64,000 nt of DNA from contig JAGNLM010000003.1 of NCBI GenBank assembly GCA_017999615.1, forward strand, positions 62,001 to 126,000, in the 5' to 3' direction. A program made the position numbers and the translations under genes. Positions 18,199 through 27,499 of the stretch are shown here, in pieces. Position 1 is the stretch's first letter. Each line of letters starts with the position of its first letter. Under the pieces are notes generated by a model that had not been told where the DNA came from, made no database searches, and saw nothing but the letters and a program-made list of their open reading frames with translations. The stretch comes from Gammaproteobacteria bacterium. GTDB lineage: Bacteria > Pseudomonadota > Gammaproteobacteria > JAABTG01.

Positions 18199-19542
18199 TC
18201 AGTGCTTCGCGGCGAGGGCGGTGGCGCCCTTGCCGAGCTCGACCAGGTAGGCGGCCAGCGCGTGGCGCTCGGCGTCGTTGCCCACGAAGGACGGCATGAA
18301 GTCGTAGTGCCCGAGGCCCGTCAGGTAGCCGTCGGTGCGCTCGACGTCGGCGAGGCGCAGGCGCCGTACCATGCGCGCGAGCGGGCGCAGGCCCGTGTCC
18401 CCGAGCGCGTGGCAGGCCGAGCACTGCTGCTCGGCGAGGAAGCGCCCCACCGCCACCCGGTTCCCGTCGGAGATGGGCTGCAGCGCCGGCGGCACGAGGG
18501 CCACGTGCTTCAGGAACCCGTCCCGGCTCATCGCCTCGACCTCGGGCTCGACTCCGCGGCTGGCGACGCCGTGTGCGATCACCTGGTTGGAGTACATGTA
18601 CCCGGCGATCACGTAGGGCTTGCGCAGCATCTCGCGGATGCGCTCGCCCCCGAGGATGCCGGTGAAGAGGATGAAGATGGCGAGGACCGCGGTGGCGGTG
18701 GTGATCGCCCCCGGCGTGCGCAGGGCCCAGACGAAGTAGACGAGCATCAGCACGGCGACTGCGACCGAGCCGTAGAGCACCGTGCCCGGCACCAGCCCCG
18801 CGAGACCGGCCTTGTAGGCGGTGGCCGCAGGGAGGGTCGCCGCCCACGGGACCAGCATCACGCTCCCCACGAGCAGGCCCGCGATGCCCCATTTCGCGGC
18901 GAGCCGCGTGATTTCCTCTCGGGTCTCCTCGTCCTTCAGCCGGCTCGCCACCGCCATTGCGAAGGTCGCCGAGATGGCGAACATGAACCCGGTGCGGGTG
19001 AAGAGCTGCGGGAAGTAGGTGGGGTTGAAGAACCCGTCGAAGAAGCTGCCCGTCTCGTTGAATTTCCCCGGGGTCAGCATGAAGGCGAGGATGCCGACGA
19101 TGATGATCATCGTCACCCAGGAGGCGACGGCGAAGACGATGCCGATCCGCAGGTGCGTGCGCCGGTCCACCTTCCCGAAGGTGTAGTAGTAGACGAAGAT
19201 CCCGATCACCTCGATGACGAAGAACACCCACTCCGTCGCCCAGGCCCAGACGTAGGTGTGGATGAGGCCCGAGATCCCGCGCGGGCTCGCGACGGTGGCC
19301 GAGAACCAGATCCCGACGCCGGTGAGGCTGCCGAGGACGTAGGAGAAGATGAGGAGGGTCCTGGTGTACTTCTTGATGTACTCGATGAGCTCCGGGCGGT
19401 TCTGGCGGTAGGCCCGGTTCTCCAGGAACACGTTGAACCACATCGCGCTCACGGAAAGGTGCGAAGGCAGGATGTGGAAGGCCGCGATGAGGCCGATGAC
19501 TCCCCCGGCGGTGAGTGCGGGGACTTCCCAGGTCGGATACAT
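18199..19542 (-). CDS. CydA-like bd-family oxidase subunit I with C-terminal c-type haem
   Basis: 447 residues. Around nine membrane helices carry histidines at the start of helix 1 (AAFHILPSHLSVSAMWFNVFLE), as in bd oxidase subunit I. The C-terminal tail of about 90 residues has one CSACH haem site at residues 374-378. It is the first gene of a two-gene operon. The family is oxygen-reductase-like, but the long quinol-binding Q-loop of canonical CydA is not evident, so the donor may be a c-type cytochrome. The Shine-Dalgarno (GGGAGAGG) lies just upstream of the ATG. Confidence 0.75.
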   Translation of the reverse strand: MYPTWEVPALTAGGVIGLIAAFHILPSHLSVSAMWFNVFLENRAYRQNRPELIEYIKKYTRTLLIFSYVLGSLTGVGIWFSATVASPRGISGLIHTYVWAWATEWVFFVIEVIGIFVYYYTFGKVDRRTHLRIGIVFAVASWVTMIIIVGILAFMLTPGKFNETGSFFDGFFNPTYFPQLFTRTGFMFAISATFAMAVASRLKDEETREEITRLAAKWGIAGLLVGSVMLVPWAATLPAATAYKAGLAGLVPGTVLYGSVAVAVLMLVYFVWALRTPGAITTATAVLAIFILFTGILGGERIREMLRKPYVIAGYMYSNQVIAHGVASRGVEPEVEAMSRDGFLKHVALVPPALQPISDGNRVAVGRFLAEQQCSACHALGDTGLRPLARMVRRLRLADVERTDGYLTGLGHYDFMPSFVGNDAERHALAAYLVELGKGATALAAKH

Positions 19543-19566
19543 GCCTCTCCCCCTCGGTGTCTCTGT

Positions 19567-19620
19567 CCGTGCGTGCCGTGCGGGCCGTGCGTGCGGTGCG
19601 GGCCGTGCGCGCCGTGTCTG
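19567..19620. repeat. 9-bp degenerate tandem repeat
   Basis: Six consecutive copies of a CCGTGCGNG-type unit in the 290-bp divergent gap between the oxidase operon and iorA. No promoter hexamers stand out elsewhere in this gap. Confidence 0.85.
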
Positions 19621-19832
19621 GAGCCCGTGACGCCCCGAGGGCGGACGGGACCGAGGCCGAGGCTACCACCCCGGGAATTTCGTGCAACCCCGTACCTCGT
19701 GCAACCCCTTCCCTCGCGCGCCCCGGGGTCACGAGGCGGCACGCTCCCGCGATATACTGAAGGCCGGCATCGGACACAGGCCCCGGCTGCGCGGGAGCCG
19801 AAAGGGCGGGCGGACCGCCGGGGTTCTGCATC

Positions 19833-21662
19833 GTGGCGACCGAATTCCTGATGGGCAACGAGGCGATCGCGCTCGGCGCGATCGCGGCCGGCGTGGGCGT
19901 GGTGACGGGCTACCCCGGCACACCCTCGAGCGAGATCCTGCAGACCGTCGCCAAACGGAGCCCCGGCGGGATCCACGTCGAGTGGTCCGTCAACGAGAAG
20001 GTCGCCCTCGAGGTGGCGGCGGGCGCGGCCTTCGCCGGCGCGCGGGCCATGGTGACCATGAAGCAGGTCGGTCTGAACGTGGCCTCCGACCCGCTGATGA
20101 GCCTCGCCTACCTCGGGGTGAAGGGCGGGATGGTGGTGGTGGTCGCCGACGACCCGGGGCCGATCTCCTCCCAGACCGAGCAGGACACCCGCACCTTCGG
20201 GCTCTTCTCCAAGCTGCCGGTCTTCGACCCGGCCTCCCCCGAGGAGGCCTACGAGATGATCGGCGACGCGTTCGAGCTCTCCGAGCGCTACGGCACGCCG
20301 GTGCTGTTCCGGCCCACCACCCGCGTGTGTCACGGCAACGCGCCGGTCACGCTGCGCGAGGGGCGCACCGCCGTGGTCCCCGAAGGCTTCGTGAAGGACC
20401 CGCGCTGGGTCATCTTCCCGCGCCTGTCCTACGAGAGCCACCTGCGCATCGAGCAGACCCTGCCCGTCATCGGCGAGGCGTTCTCGGGCTACCGCTTCAA
20501 CACCCTGCGGGGCGAGGGCACGCTCGGTATCGCCACCCAGGGGATCAGCACCGCCTACGTGGGCGAGGCGCTGGCCGCGCTCGGCGCCGGGGTCCCGGCG
20601 CACCGCCTGCTGCGCGTCGCGACCCCGCACCCGTTCCCGAAGGCGCTGGCGCTCGAGTTCCTCGCGGGGCTCGACCGCGTGCTGGTGGTCGAGGAGCTGG
20701 ACCCGGTCATCGAGCGCGAGCTGCAGCGCCTCGCCGGCGAGCGCCACCTGCCGGTGACGGTGCTCGGCAAGGCGAGCGGCGCCGTCGCGTCCGCCGGGGA
20801 GAACAGCGTCGAGTCCGTGACCCGGGCGCTCGCCGGCTTCTTCGGGCTCCCGGACCCGGTGCTGGCCGCCGTCACCCCGCCCGGCGAGGCCCCGGCGCTG
20901 CCCCTGCGCCCGCCGGTGCTCTGCGCGGGGTGCCCACACCGCTTCTCCTACCTCGCCGTGAAGCACGTCATGCGCAAGCGCAAGGCGGTGTTCGGCGGCG
21001 ACATCGGCTGCTACACGCTCGCCAACGCCGACCCGCTGAACATGGTGGACACCTGCCTGTGCATGGGCGCGGGCATCACCATGGCCCAGGGGCTGCACGT
21101 GGTCCAGCCCGACGTGGTGCACTTCGCCTTCATCGGGGACTCGACCTTCTTCCACACCGGGATCCCGGGCGTCATCAACGCCGTCTACAACCAGACGCCC
21201 ATCGTGGTGGTCGTGCTCGACAACTCCACCACCGCGATGACCGGGCTGCAGCCGCACCCGGGGACGGGGGCGACCATGATGGGGTCGGTGGCCGAGAAGG
21301 TCGACATCGCCACGGTGCTGCGCGCGATCGGCGTGAAGCACGTGGAGCAGTGCGACCCGCGCCAGCTCGAGGAGGCCGAGGCCGCCGTCACGCGCGCCGT
21401 GGACGCGGCGGCCGCGGGCGTCTCGGCGGTCATCTTCGAGGCGCCCTGCATCCACCTGGAGCCCGCGGGTCCCATGTACCGGGTCGACCCGGACAAGTGC
21501 CAGTGCAACCTCTGCGTGACGCGCCTCGGGTGCCCGGCCATCCTGAGCGTCGCCGGCAAGGCGGTGATCGACGAGTCGCTCTGCTACGGCTGCGACCTCT
21601 GCGCCCAGGTCTGCCCCTTCGACGCGATCTCGCCCGTCACGGCGGGGGAGGCGGGGAAGTGA
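19833..21662 (+). CDS. iorA: Indolepyruvate:ferredoxin oxidoreductase subunit alpha
   Basis: 609 residues from a GTG. The N-terminal pyrimidine-binding domain has VTGYPGTPSSEIL and the WSVNEKVALE block. The C-terminal TPP domain has CAGCPHRFSYLAV, GDIGCYTL and GDSTFFHTGIPG. The tail carries ferredoxin-like clusters CNLCVTRLGCPA (about 557) and CYGCDLCAQVCP (about 583). It oxidatively decarboxylates indolepyruvate and phenylpyruvate to arylacetyl-CoA, reducing ferredoxin. It is first in a three-gene operon with iorB and a phenylacetate-CoA ligase. The Shine-Dalgarno is weak. Confidence 0.93.
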   Translation: MATEFLMGNEAIALGAIAAGVGVVTGYPGTPSSEILQTVAKRSPGGIHVEWSVNEKVALEVAAGAAFAGARAMVTMKQVGLNVASDPLMSLAYLGVKGGMVVVVADDPGPISSQTEQDTRTFGLFSKLPVFDPASPEEAYEMIGDAFELSERYGTPVLFRPTTRVCHGNAPVTLREGRTAVVPEGFVKDPRWVIFPRLSYESHLRIEQTLPVIGEAFSGYRFNTLRGEGTLGIATQGISTAYVGEALAALGAGVPAHRLLRVATPHPFPKALALEFLAGLDRVLVVEELDPVIERELQRLAGERHLPVTVLGKASGAVASAGENSVESVTRALAGFFGLPDPVLAAVTPPGEAPALPLRPPVLCAGCPHRFSYLAVKHVMRKRKAVFGGDIGCYTLANADPLNMVDTCLCMGAGITMAQGLHVVQPDVVHFAFIGDSTFFHTGIPGVINAVYNQTPIVVVVLDNSTTAMTGLQPHPGTGATMMGSVAEKVDIATVLRAIGVKHVEQCDPRQLEEAEAAVTRAVDAAAAGVSAVIFEAPCIHLEPAGPMYRVDPDKCQCNLCVTRLGCPAILSVAGKAVIDESLCYGCDLCAQVCPFDAISPVTAGEAGK

Positions 21663-22273
21663 GCCGCACCACCAACATCATGATCGCAGGCGTCGGCGGG
21701 CAGGGCACCGTGCTCGCCGCGAAGCTCGTGGCCCGCGCGGCCATGGACGCGGGGCTCGCGGTGCGCAGCTCCGAGACCATCGGCATGGCCCAGCGCGGCG
21801 GGTCCGTGGTGAGCCACGTGCGGGTCTCCGACGGCCCCATCGACTCGCCGCTGATGGCCCGGGGCACGGCGGACGTGCTGCTCGGGCTCGAGCCCGGCGA
21901 GGCCGTGCGCTGCCTGCCCTACCTGCGCCCCGGCGCCACCGTGATCGCCAACGCCCACCCCGTGCCGCCGGTGTCCGCCGCGCTCAAGCGCGCCTCCTAC
22001 AGCGGCGAGGCGATGCTGGAGTACCTCGGGCGCACCGGGGCGCGGCTGGTGGTGGTGGACGGCGACGCGGTGTGCACCGAGGTGGGCTCGCCCCGGGTGC
22101 TGAACGTGGCGCTCCTCGGCGCGGCGCTCGCCACCGGCGCGCTCGGCTTCACCACCGCGCAGCTCGAGGCCGCCATCCGCGAGTCGGTGCGCAAGAAGTT
22201 CGTCGACATGAACATCCAGGCGCTGCACGCGGGCGCCCGCGCGGCGGGCGCGGGACCGGGTGCGGGCGCGTGA
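21659..22273 (+). CDS. iorB: Indolepyruvate:ferredoxin oxidoreductase subunit beta
   Basis: 204 residues starting at a GTG that overlaps the iorA stop (GTGA). It has the gamma-type POR domain motifs NIMIAGVGGQGTVLAAKLVA and SSETIGMAQRGGSVVSHVR, and the C-terminal NVALLGAAL block. It is the CoA-binding partner of IorA. The C-terminus is a short Gly/Ala-rich extension. Confidence 0.93.
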   Translation: MSRTTNIMIAGVGGQGTVLAAKLVARAAMDAGLAVRSSETIGMAQRGGSVVSHVRVSDGPIDSPLMARGTADVLLGLEPGEAVRCLPYLRPGATVIANAHPVPPVSAALKRASYSGEAMLEYLGRTGARLVVVDGDAVCTEVGSPRVLNVALLGAALATGALGFTTAQLEAAIRESVRKKFVDMNIQALHAGARAAGAGPGAGA

Positions 22274-22310
22274 CCACGACCGCCCGGCAAGCGACGAGGG
22301 GGGAGACCCA

Positions 22311-23555
22311 GTGAGCGAGAACCAGTTCAAGAGGCCGGAGCTGCTCGAGTCCCTCCGGGGCCTCCTCGGGCGCATCACCACCCGGAGCCCCTTCTACCGC
22401 AAGAAGTTCGCGGGCATCGACCTCGCCGACGTGCGCACCTGGGAGGACTTCGAGCGGCTGCCCTTCACCGAGAAGGCCGACCTGCGCGAGGCCTACCCGC
22501 TCGGGCTCCAGGCCGTGCCCGACGAGGACATCGTGCGCATCCACTCCTCCTCGGGGACCACCGGCACGCCGGTCATCATCCCCTACACGCGCCAGGACGT
22601 GGAGGACTGGAGCGAGATGTTCGCCCGCTGCTACGCGATGGCGGGCGTCACCCGCACCGACCGCGTGCACGTGACCCCCGGCTACGGCCTGTGGACCGCG
22701 GGCATCGGCTTCCAGGCGGGGGCCGAGCGGCTCGGCGCGATGGTGATCCCCCTCGGCCCCGGCAACACCGACCGCCAGCTGCAGATGATGATGGACCTGA
22801 AGAGCACGGTGCTCTGCGCCACCTCCTCCTACGCGCTGCTGCTCGCCGAGGAGATCGAGCGGCGCGGCATCCGCAGCAAGATCCACCTGCGCAAGGGCAT
22901 CATCGGCTCGGAGCGCTGGGGCGAGAAGATGCGCCGGCGCATCGCCCAGGAGCTGGGGGTGCAGCTCTACGACATCTACGGGCTCACCGAGATCTACGGG
23001 CCCGGGATCGGCATCTCGTGCGAGCACGAGTGCGGCATGCACTGCTGGGACGACTTCCTCTACTTCGAGGTCATCGACCACCACACCGGCCAACAGGTCC
23101 CGAACGGCGAGCTGGGCGAGCTGGTCATCACGACCCTGCGCAAGCAGGGCGCGCCGCTCATCCGCTACCGCACGCACGACCTGACCCGCCTCATCCCCGG
23201 CGAGTGCGCCTGCGGCTCGCCCTATCCGCGCATCGACACCATCATGGGCCGCACCGACGACATGGTGAAGGTGAAGGGTGTCATCATCTACCCCGCGCAG
23301 GTGGACGAGGTCCTGAAGGGCGTCGAGGGCGCGAGCAGCGAGTTCCAGGTGATGATCGACCACCTCGAGGGGCGGGACGTGATGACCGTCTTCTTCGAGA
23401 CCACCGAGGGCGCGCACCGCGAGGGGGTGGAGGCGATGGTGCGCCAGCGCTGCAAGGAGCGCATGGGCATCTCCATCGTGCCCAAGGCGGTCGGCATCGG
23501 GGAGCTGCCCCGCAGCGAGAAGAAGACGCCCCGGATCTTCGACAACCGCTACTGA
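22311..23555 (+). CDS. paaK: Phenylacetate-CoA ligase
   Basis: 414 residues from a GTG preceded by GGGGGGAG. The ATP-binding SSSGTTGTPVIIPYT (79-93), the LYDIYGLTEIYGPG block and the C-terminal MGRTDDMVKVKGV are typical of PaaK (AMP-forming). It converts phenylacetate-type acids to CoA esters. Linkage to iorAB indicates aromatic amino acid breakdown, or assimilation of arylacetates through arylacetyl-CoA in the reverse direction. The last 7 bp overlap the convergent DUF2238 gene. Confidence 0.92.
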   Translation: MSENQFKRPELLESLRGLLGRITTRSPFYRKKFAGIDLADVRTWEDFERLPFTEKADLREAYPLGLQAVPDEDIVRIHSSSGTTGTPVIIPYTRQDVEDWSEMFARCYAMAGVTRTDRVHVTPGYGLWTAGIGFQAGAERLGAMVIPLGPGNTDRQLQMMMDLKSTVLCATSSYALLLAEEIERRGIRSKIHLRKGIIGSERWGEKMRRRIAQELGVQLYDIYGLTEIYGPGIGISCEHECGMHCWDDFLYFEVIDHHTGQQVPNGELGELVITTLRKQGAPLIRYRTHDLTRLIPGECACGSPYPRIDTIMGRTDDMVKVKGVIIYPAQVDEVLKGVEGASSEFQVMIDHLEGRDVMTVFFETTEGAHREGVEAMVRQRCKERMGISIVPKAVGIGELPRSEKKTPRIFDNRY

Positions 23556-24166
23556 CGGCGCCGCTCGCGGACCCAGCTCGCCAGGGCGACGAGCAGCATG
23601 GTGATCGTCGCCCCCTCGGCCGCGAGCAGCATGTCCTTGTGCGCGTCCCAGGGGTCGCCCTGGGCGCCGAGGAAGGCCATCCCGGCTCCAGGGTCCACGT
23701 GGGCGGCCACCCCCCACTCGACGAGCTCGTACATCGCGGAGAAGGCGAGGGTGAGCTCCACCGGCAGCCAGTAGCCCCAGAACCCTCCCGACTTCGCGAC
23801 CCGCAGGAACATCTCGCGCATGGGGTAGGCGAGCAGCAGCCCGAAGGCGAAGTGCACGAGCCGGTCGTACATGTTGCGGTCGGCCCCGAACCAGCGCTGC
23901 AGCGTGTAGCCGAAGGGCGCCTCGGAATAGGTGTAGTGCGAGCCCACGAGGTGCAGCGCCATGAACAACACGATCAGCGTGTAGGAGGCGTTCGAGAGCC
24001 GGAAGTAGCGCCCCGCGAGGACGATGATCGGGACGAAGAGGAAGACCAGCAGGTTCTCGAGCAGCCAGTCCTTGGGGTACTTCGGCTCGACCGCCGCCCA
24101 CACCCAGACCCCGAGGAACGCGAGGAAGAGGAAGAGGTGGTAGCGCGTGAAGTGGGGCTGTCTCAT
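23549..24166 (-). CDS. DUF2238 (YjdF-like) membrane protein
   Basis: 205 residues from the ATG at 24166. Five to six hydrophobic helices are interspersed with conserved polar blocks DRNMYDRLVHFAFGLLLAYPMREM and YELVEWGVAAHVDPGAGMAFLGAQGDPWDAHKDM, the DUF2238 signature. It is an integral membrane protein of unknown function, convergent with paaK and divergent from the MFS gene. Confidence 0.8.
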   Translation of the reverse strand: MRQPHFTRYHLFLFLAFLGVWVWAAVEPKYPKDWLLENLLVFLFVPIIVLAGRYFRLSNASYTLIVLFMALHLVGSHYTYSEAPFGYTLQRWFGADRNMYDRLVHFAFGLLLAYPMREMFLRVAKSGGFWGYWLPVELTLAFSAMYELVEWGVAAHVDPGAGMAFLGAQGDPWDAHKDMLLAAEGATITMLLVALASWVRERRRQ

Positions 24167-24375
24167 CCTCACCAGTCTGGACGAGCGTTTGGCCCCTACG
24201 CAACTCGCCGGGACGCCAGGCCCGCGGGCCGGGTTTGGCGCGGCGGCTTCCATGCTGCGAAGATATCCCCCGAGCGGGAAGTCATCGCCCGATGCGGGAA
24301 GTCCCCCCCGAGCCCGAGGCCGTCATCGCCCGAACCGGGCGGGCTCGGGCCCTCGCCCCACCCGAAGAGGTCCCC

Positions 24376-25770
24376 ATGTCCACGGCAGACCAGACGGAAG
24401 TCCAGCGGGCTCCCCAGGCGGCCCCCGCGAGGCCGGGCGAGCCGGCCCCCGGCACCCCAGCCAACCCCCGCTCCCGGGTGATCCTCGCCACCCTCGGGGG
24501 CACGACGGTGGAGTTCTACGACTTCTACGTCTACTCCACCGCGGCCGTGCTGGTGTTCCCTCACCTCTTCTTCCCGACCGGCAACGAGACGACCTCGCTC
24601 CTGTCCTCTTTCGCGGTCTTCGGCGCCGCGATGATCGCCCGGCCCGTCGGTGCGGTCTTCTTCGGACACCTGGGCGACAAGCACGGGCGCAAGGCGACGC
24701 TGGTGGGGGCGCTCCTCACCATGGGCATCGCGACCTTCCTCATCGGGCTGCTGCCGACCTACGCCTCGGTGGGCTGGCTCGCCCCCCTGCTGCTCGTGGT
24801 CCTGCGCCTGACCCAGGGCTTCGCCCTCGGGGGTGAGTGGAGCGGGGCGGCGCTGGTGGCCACCGAGAACGCCCCCGTTGGCCAGCGCGCCTGGTTCGGC
24901 ACCTTCCCCCAGCTCGGCGCCCCCATCGGCTTCGTCATCGCCAACGGACTCTTCCTCCTCATCGCCGCGCTGCTGCCCTCGACGGAGCCGGGAAAGCCCT
25001 CGGCGGCGTTCCTCGACTGGGGCTGGCGCGTGCCGTTCCTGTTCTCCTTCGTCATGGTGGCCGTGGGGCTCTGGGTGCGGGTGCACCTGGTGGAGAGCCC
25101 GGTGTTCTCGAGAACGGTCCACGCGGGGCGGATCCAGAAGCTCCCGGTCGCCGCGGTGTTCCGGGGGCACTGGCGCGAGCTCGTCCTCGGCACCTTCTTC
25201 ATGCTGGCCACCTACGTCCTGTTCTACCTGATGACCGCGTTCTCCCTGAGCTACGGGCGCGCCCCCACCGACGCCGAGCTGCCGGGGCTCGGCTACGCCT
25301 ACAACACCTTCGTGCTCATGATGATCGGCGGCGTGCTCTTCTTCGGACTCTTCACCATGCTCTCCGGGCCCTGGGCCGACCGCTTCGGGCGGCGCAAGAC
25401 GCTCATCCTGGTGACCCTCGGCATCATCGCGTTCGGTCTCGCCTGGGTGCCCCTCCTGCGCGCGGGCTTCCCCGGGGTCATGGCCTGGCTCGTCATCGGA
25501 TTCTCGCTGATGGGCATGACCTTCGGCCCCATGGGCGCGCTCCTCCCGGAGCTCTTCCCCACCAACGTGCGCTATACCGGCTCCGGGATCTCCTACAACG
25601 TGAGCTCGATCCTCGGCGCGGCGGTCGCCCCGATCATCGCCGTAGCCCTCTGGAAGATCGGCGGGGGCAGCCCGTTCTGGGTCGGCGTCTATCTCTCCTC
25701 CATGGCGACGCTGACCCTGATCGCCCTGGTGCTGAGCCGGGAGACCCGCGACGTGGATATCTGCGCGTGA
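24376..25770 (+). CDS. MFS transporter, metabolite:H+ symporter (MHS) family
   Basis: 464 residues with 12 hydrophobic segments. GGTTVEFYDFYVYSTAA in TM1, the loop 2-3 motif GHLGDKHGRKATL, and RLTQGFALGGEWSGAAL are characteristic of the KgtP/ShiA/ProP branch. This branch takes up dicarboxylates, shikimate, proline or related acids. The ATG at 24376 has GAAGAGG at good spacing. It lies 7 bp before the Kef-type antiporter, a probable operon. Confidence 0.88.
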   Translation: MSTADQTEVQRAPQAAPARPGEPAPGTPANPRSRVILATLGGTTVEFYDFYVYSTAAVLVFPHLFFPTGNETTSLLSSFAVFGAAMIARPVGAVFFGHLGDKHGRKATLVGALLTMGIATFLIGLLPTYASVGWLAPLLLVVLRLTQGFALGGEWSGAALVATENAPVGQRAWFGTFPQLGAPIGFVIANGLFLLIAALLPSTEPGKPSAAFLDWGWRVPFLFSFVMVAVGLWVRVHLVESPVFSRTVHAGRIQKLPVAAVFRGHWRELVLGTFFMLATYVLFYLMTAFSLSYGRAPTDAELPGLGYAYNTFVLMMIGGVLFFGLFTMLSGPWADRFGRRKTLILVTLGIIAFGLAWVPLLRAGFPGVMAWLVIGFSLMGMTFGPMGALLPELFPTNVRYTGSGISYNVSSILGAAVAPIIAVALWKIGGGSPFWVGVYLSSMATLTLIALVLSRETRDVDICA

Positions 25771-25777
25771 GCCGCCG

Positions 25778-27499
25778 ATGATCGAGCAACCGCTCGTGCA
25801 GTTGCTGCTCCTGCTCGGCGCCGCCGTCGGCGCCGTCACCGCGTTCCATCGCCTCAAGATCCCGCCCGTGCTGGGCTACCTGCTCGTCGGGGTGGTGCTC
25901 GGGCCCTACACCCCGGGACCGGTGCTCGAGGGGCACCAGCTCCGGCTGCTCGCCGAGTACGGGATCGTGTTCCTGCTCTTCACCATCGGCTTGAGCTACT
26001 CGCTGCCCCAGCTGCAGGCGCTGCGCCACACGGTGCTGGTGCTCGGCACGGCGCAGGTGATCCTGACGACCGCCGGCGTCGGACTGCTCGCCTGGCTGGC
26101 GGGCCTCTCGCCCGCCGCCTCCTTCGTCGTGGGCGCGGTGTTCGCGCAGTCCTCGACCACGGTCATCAGCCGCCAGCTCGACGACCAGAACGAGGAGCAC
26201 ACCGCGCACGGGCGGCTCGGGCTCGCCATGTCGGTGTTCCAGGACGTCACCACCGTGCCGCTCATCGTCATCATCCCGGTGCTGGGGCAGGCGGCCGACG
26301 CGCGGGCGCTGGCGGCGTCCCTCGGGGGGGCCGTCGGCAAGGCCGCGCTCGCGTTCTTCATCGTCTTCTTCGCCGGGCGTGCGCTGCTGCGGCCGTTCTT
26401 CCACGCCATCGCGGAGCGGCGCTCCTCGGAGCTCTTCACGCTCGCGGCGATCTTCGTCTCGCTCGCTGCGGCATCCATCACCAGCAACTTCGGGCTCTCG
26501 ATGGCCTTCGGGGCCTTCCTGGCCGGGATGATGCTCGGCGAGACGGAGTTCCGGCACCAGATCGAATCGGCCATCCGGCCCTTCCGCGACGCCCTCCTCG
26601 GCCTCTTCTTCATCGGCATCGGCATGCTCTTCCAGCTCTCCGCGTTGCCGGACATCTGGCACCTGGCGCTCGCGGGGGCGGTCGTCCTGCTGGTGGTGAA
26701 GACGTTGATCGTGGCGCCGATCGTGCGCTGGTCGGGGGTCGACCCGGTGACCGCCTGGCGCAGCGCCCTGGTGCTCGCCGTCGGCGGGGAGTTCGGCTTC
26801 GCGCTGCTCGCGATCGCCCACACGGGCGGGGTCATCGGCGGGCGCGCCGAGCAGGCGGTGCTGACCGCGGTGCTGCTGTCCATGGTCCTCGCGCCCTTCC
26901 TCATCCGCTACAACCGCGCCATCGCGATGTGGGTCACCGGGCGCAAGGAGGAGGGGGACCAGCCGGTCCTCCCGGCGGTGGACCCCGCCGTGGTGACGGC
27001 GCTGAAGGACCACGTGATCATCTGTGGCTACGGGCGGGTGGGGCACGCGGTCGCGGCGCTCCTCGCAAACAAGGAGGTCCCGTTCGTCGCCTACGACGGG
27101 GACCTCACGCGGGTGGCGCAGGGCCGGGCCGTGGGTCACCTGGTGCTCTACGGGGACGTCTCCGACCCGGGGCTCTTCGCGGCCGCCCACGCCGAGCGGG
27201 CGGCGCTCGTGGTGGTCACCATCAACCACACGGCGACCGCGGAGCGCATCGTGTCGCTCCTGCGCAGAGAGTATCCGCACCTGCCCATCATCGCCCGTGC
27301 CTGGGACCTGGAAGGCAGCTCCCGGCTCCTGGACGCGGGCGCGACCGAGGCCTACCCGGAGGCGATCGAGGCGAGCCTGCGCCTGGGGGCCGCGGCCCTG
27401 CAGATGATCGGCGCCTCCCCGGAGCACGTGGACCGGCTGGTGCAGAGTGTCCGGGAGGTGGATTACGAGCCGGTGCGAGAGGGGAGCCCCGTCGAATGA
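25778..27499 (+). CDS. Kef-type cation:proton antiporter with TrkA-N domain (YbaL-like)
   Basis: 573 residues. The CPA2 membrane domain (residues 5-385) shows IPPVLGYLLVGVVLGPYTPG, SSTTVISRQLDDQNEE and the AFGAFLAGMMLGET block. A cytosolic RCK/TrkA-N domain begins near 412 (VIICGYGRVGHAVAALL). It likely exports K+ in exchange for protons under electrophilic or pH stress. It overlaps the next gene by 4 bp. Confidence 0.9.
   Translation: MIEQPLVQLLLLLGAAVGAVTAFHRLKIPPVLGYLLVGVVLGPYTPGPVLEGHQLRLLAEYGIVFLLFTIGLSYSLPQLQALRHTVLVLGTAQVILTTAGVGLLAWLAGLSPAASFVVGAVFAQSSTTVISRQLDDQNEEHTAHGRLGLAMSVFQDVTTVPLIVIIPVLGQAADARALAASLGGAVGKAALAFFIVFFAGRALLRPFFHAIAERRSSELFTLAAIFVSLAAASITSNFGLSMAFGAFLAGMMLGETEFRHQIESAIRPFRDALLGLFFIGIGMLFQLSALPDIWHLALAGAVVLLVVKTLIVAPIVRWSGVDPVTAWRSALVLAVGGEFGFALLAIAHTGGVIGGRAEQAVLTAVLLSMVLAPFLIRYNRAIAMWVTGRKEEGDQPVLPAVDPAVVTALKDHVIICGYGRVGHAVAALLANKEVPFVAYDGDLTRVAQGRAVGHLVLYGDVSDPGLFAAAHAERAALVVVTINHTATAERIVSLLRREYPHLPIIARAWDLEGSSRLLDAGATEAYPEAIEASLRLGAAALQMIGASPEHVDRLVQSVREVDYEPVREGSPVE

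Noticed and set aside
16402-19851. 1149-codon open frame on the + strand over the oxidase genes
   Set aside because: Antisense frame of GC-rich genes; low-complexity Gly/Arg/Val composition with no domain, while the opposite strand encodes clear haem proteins.
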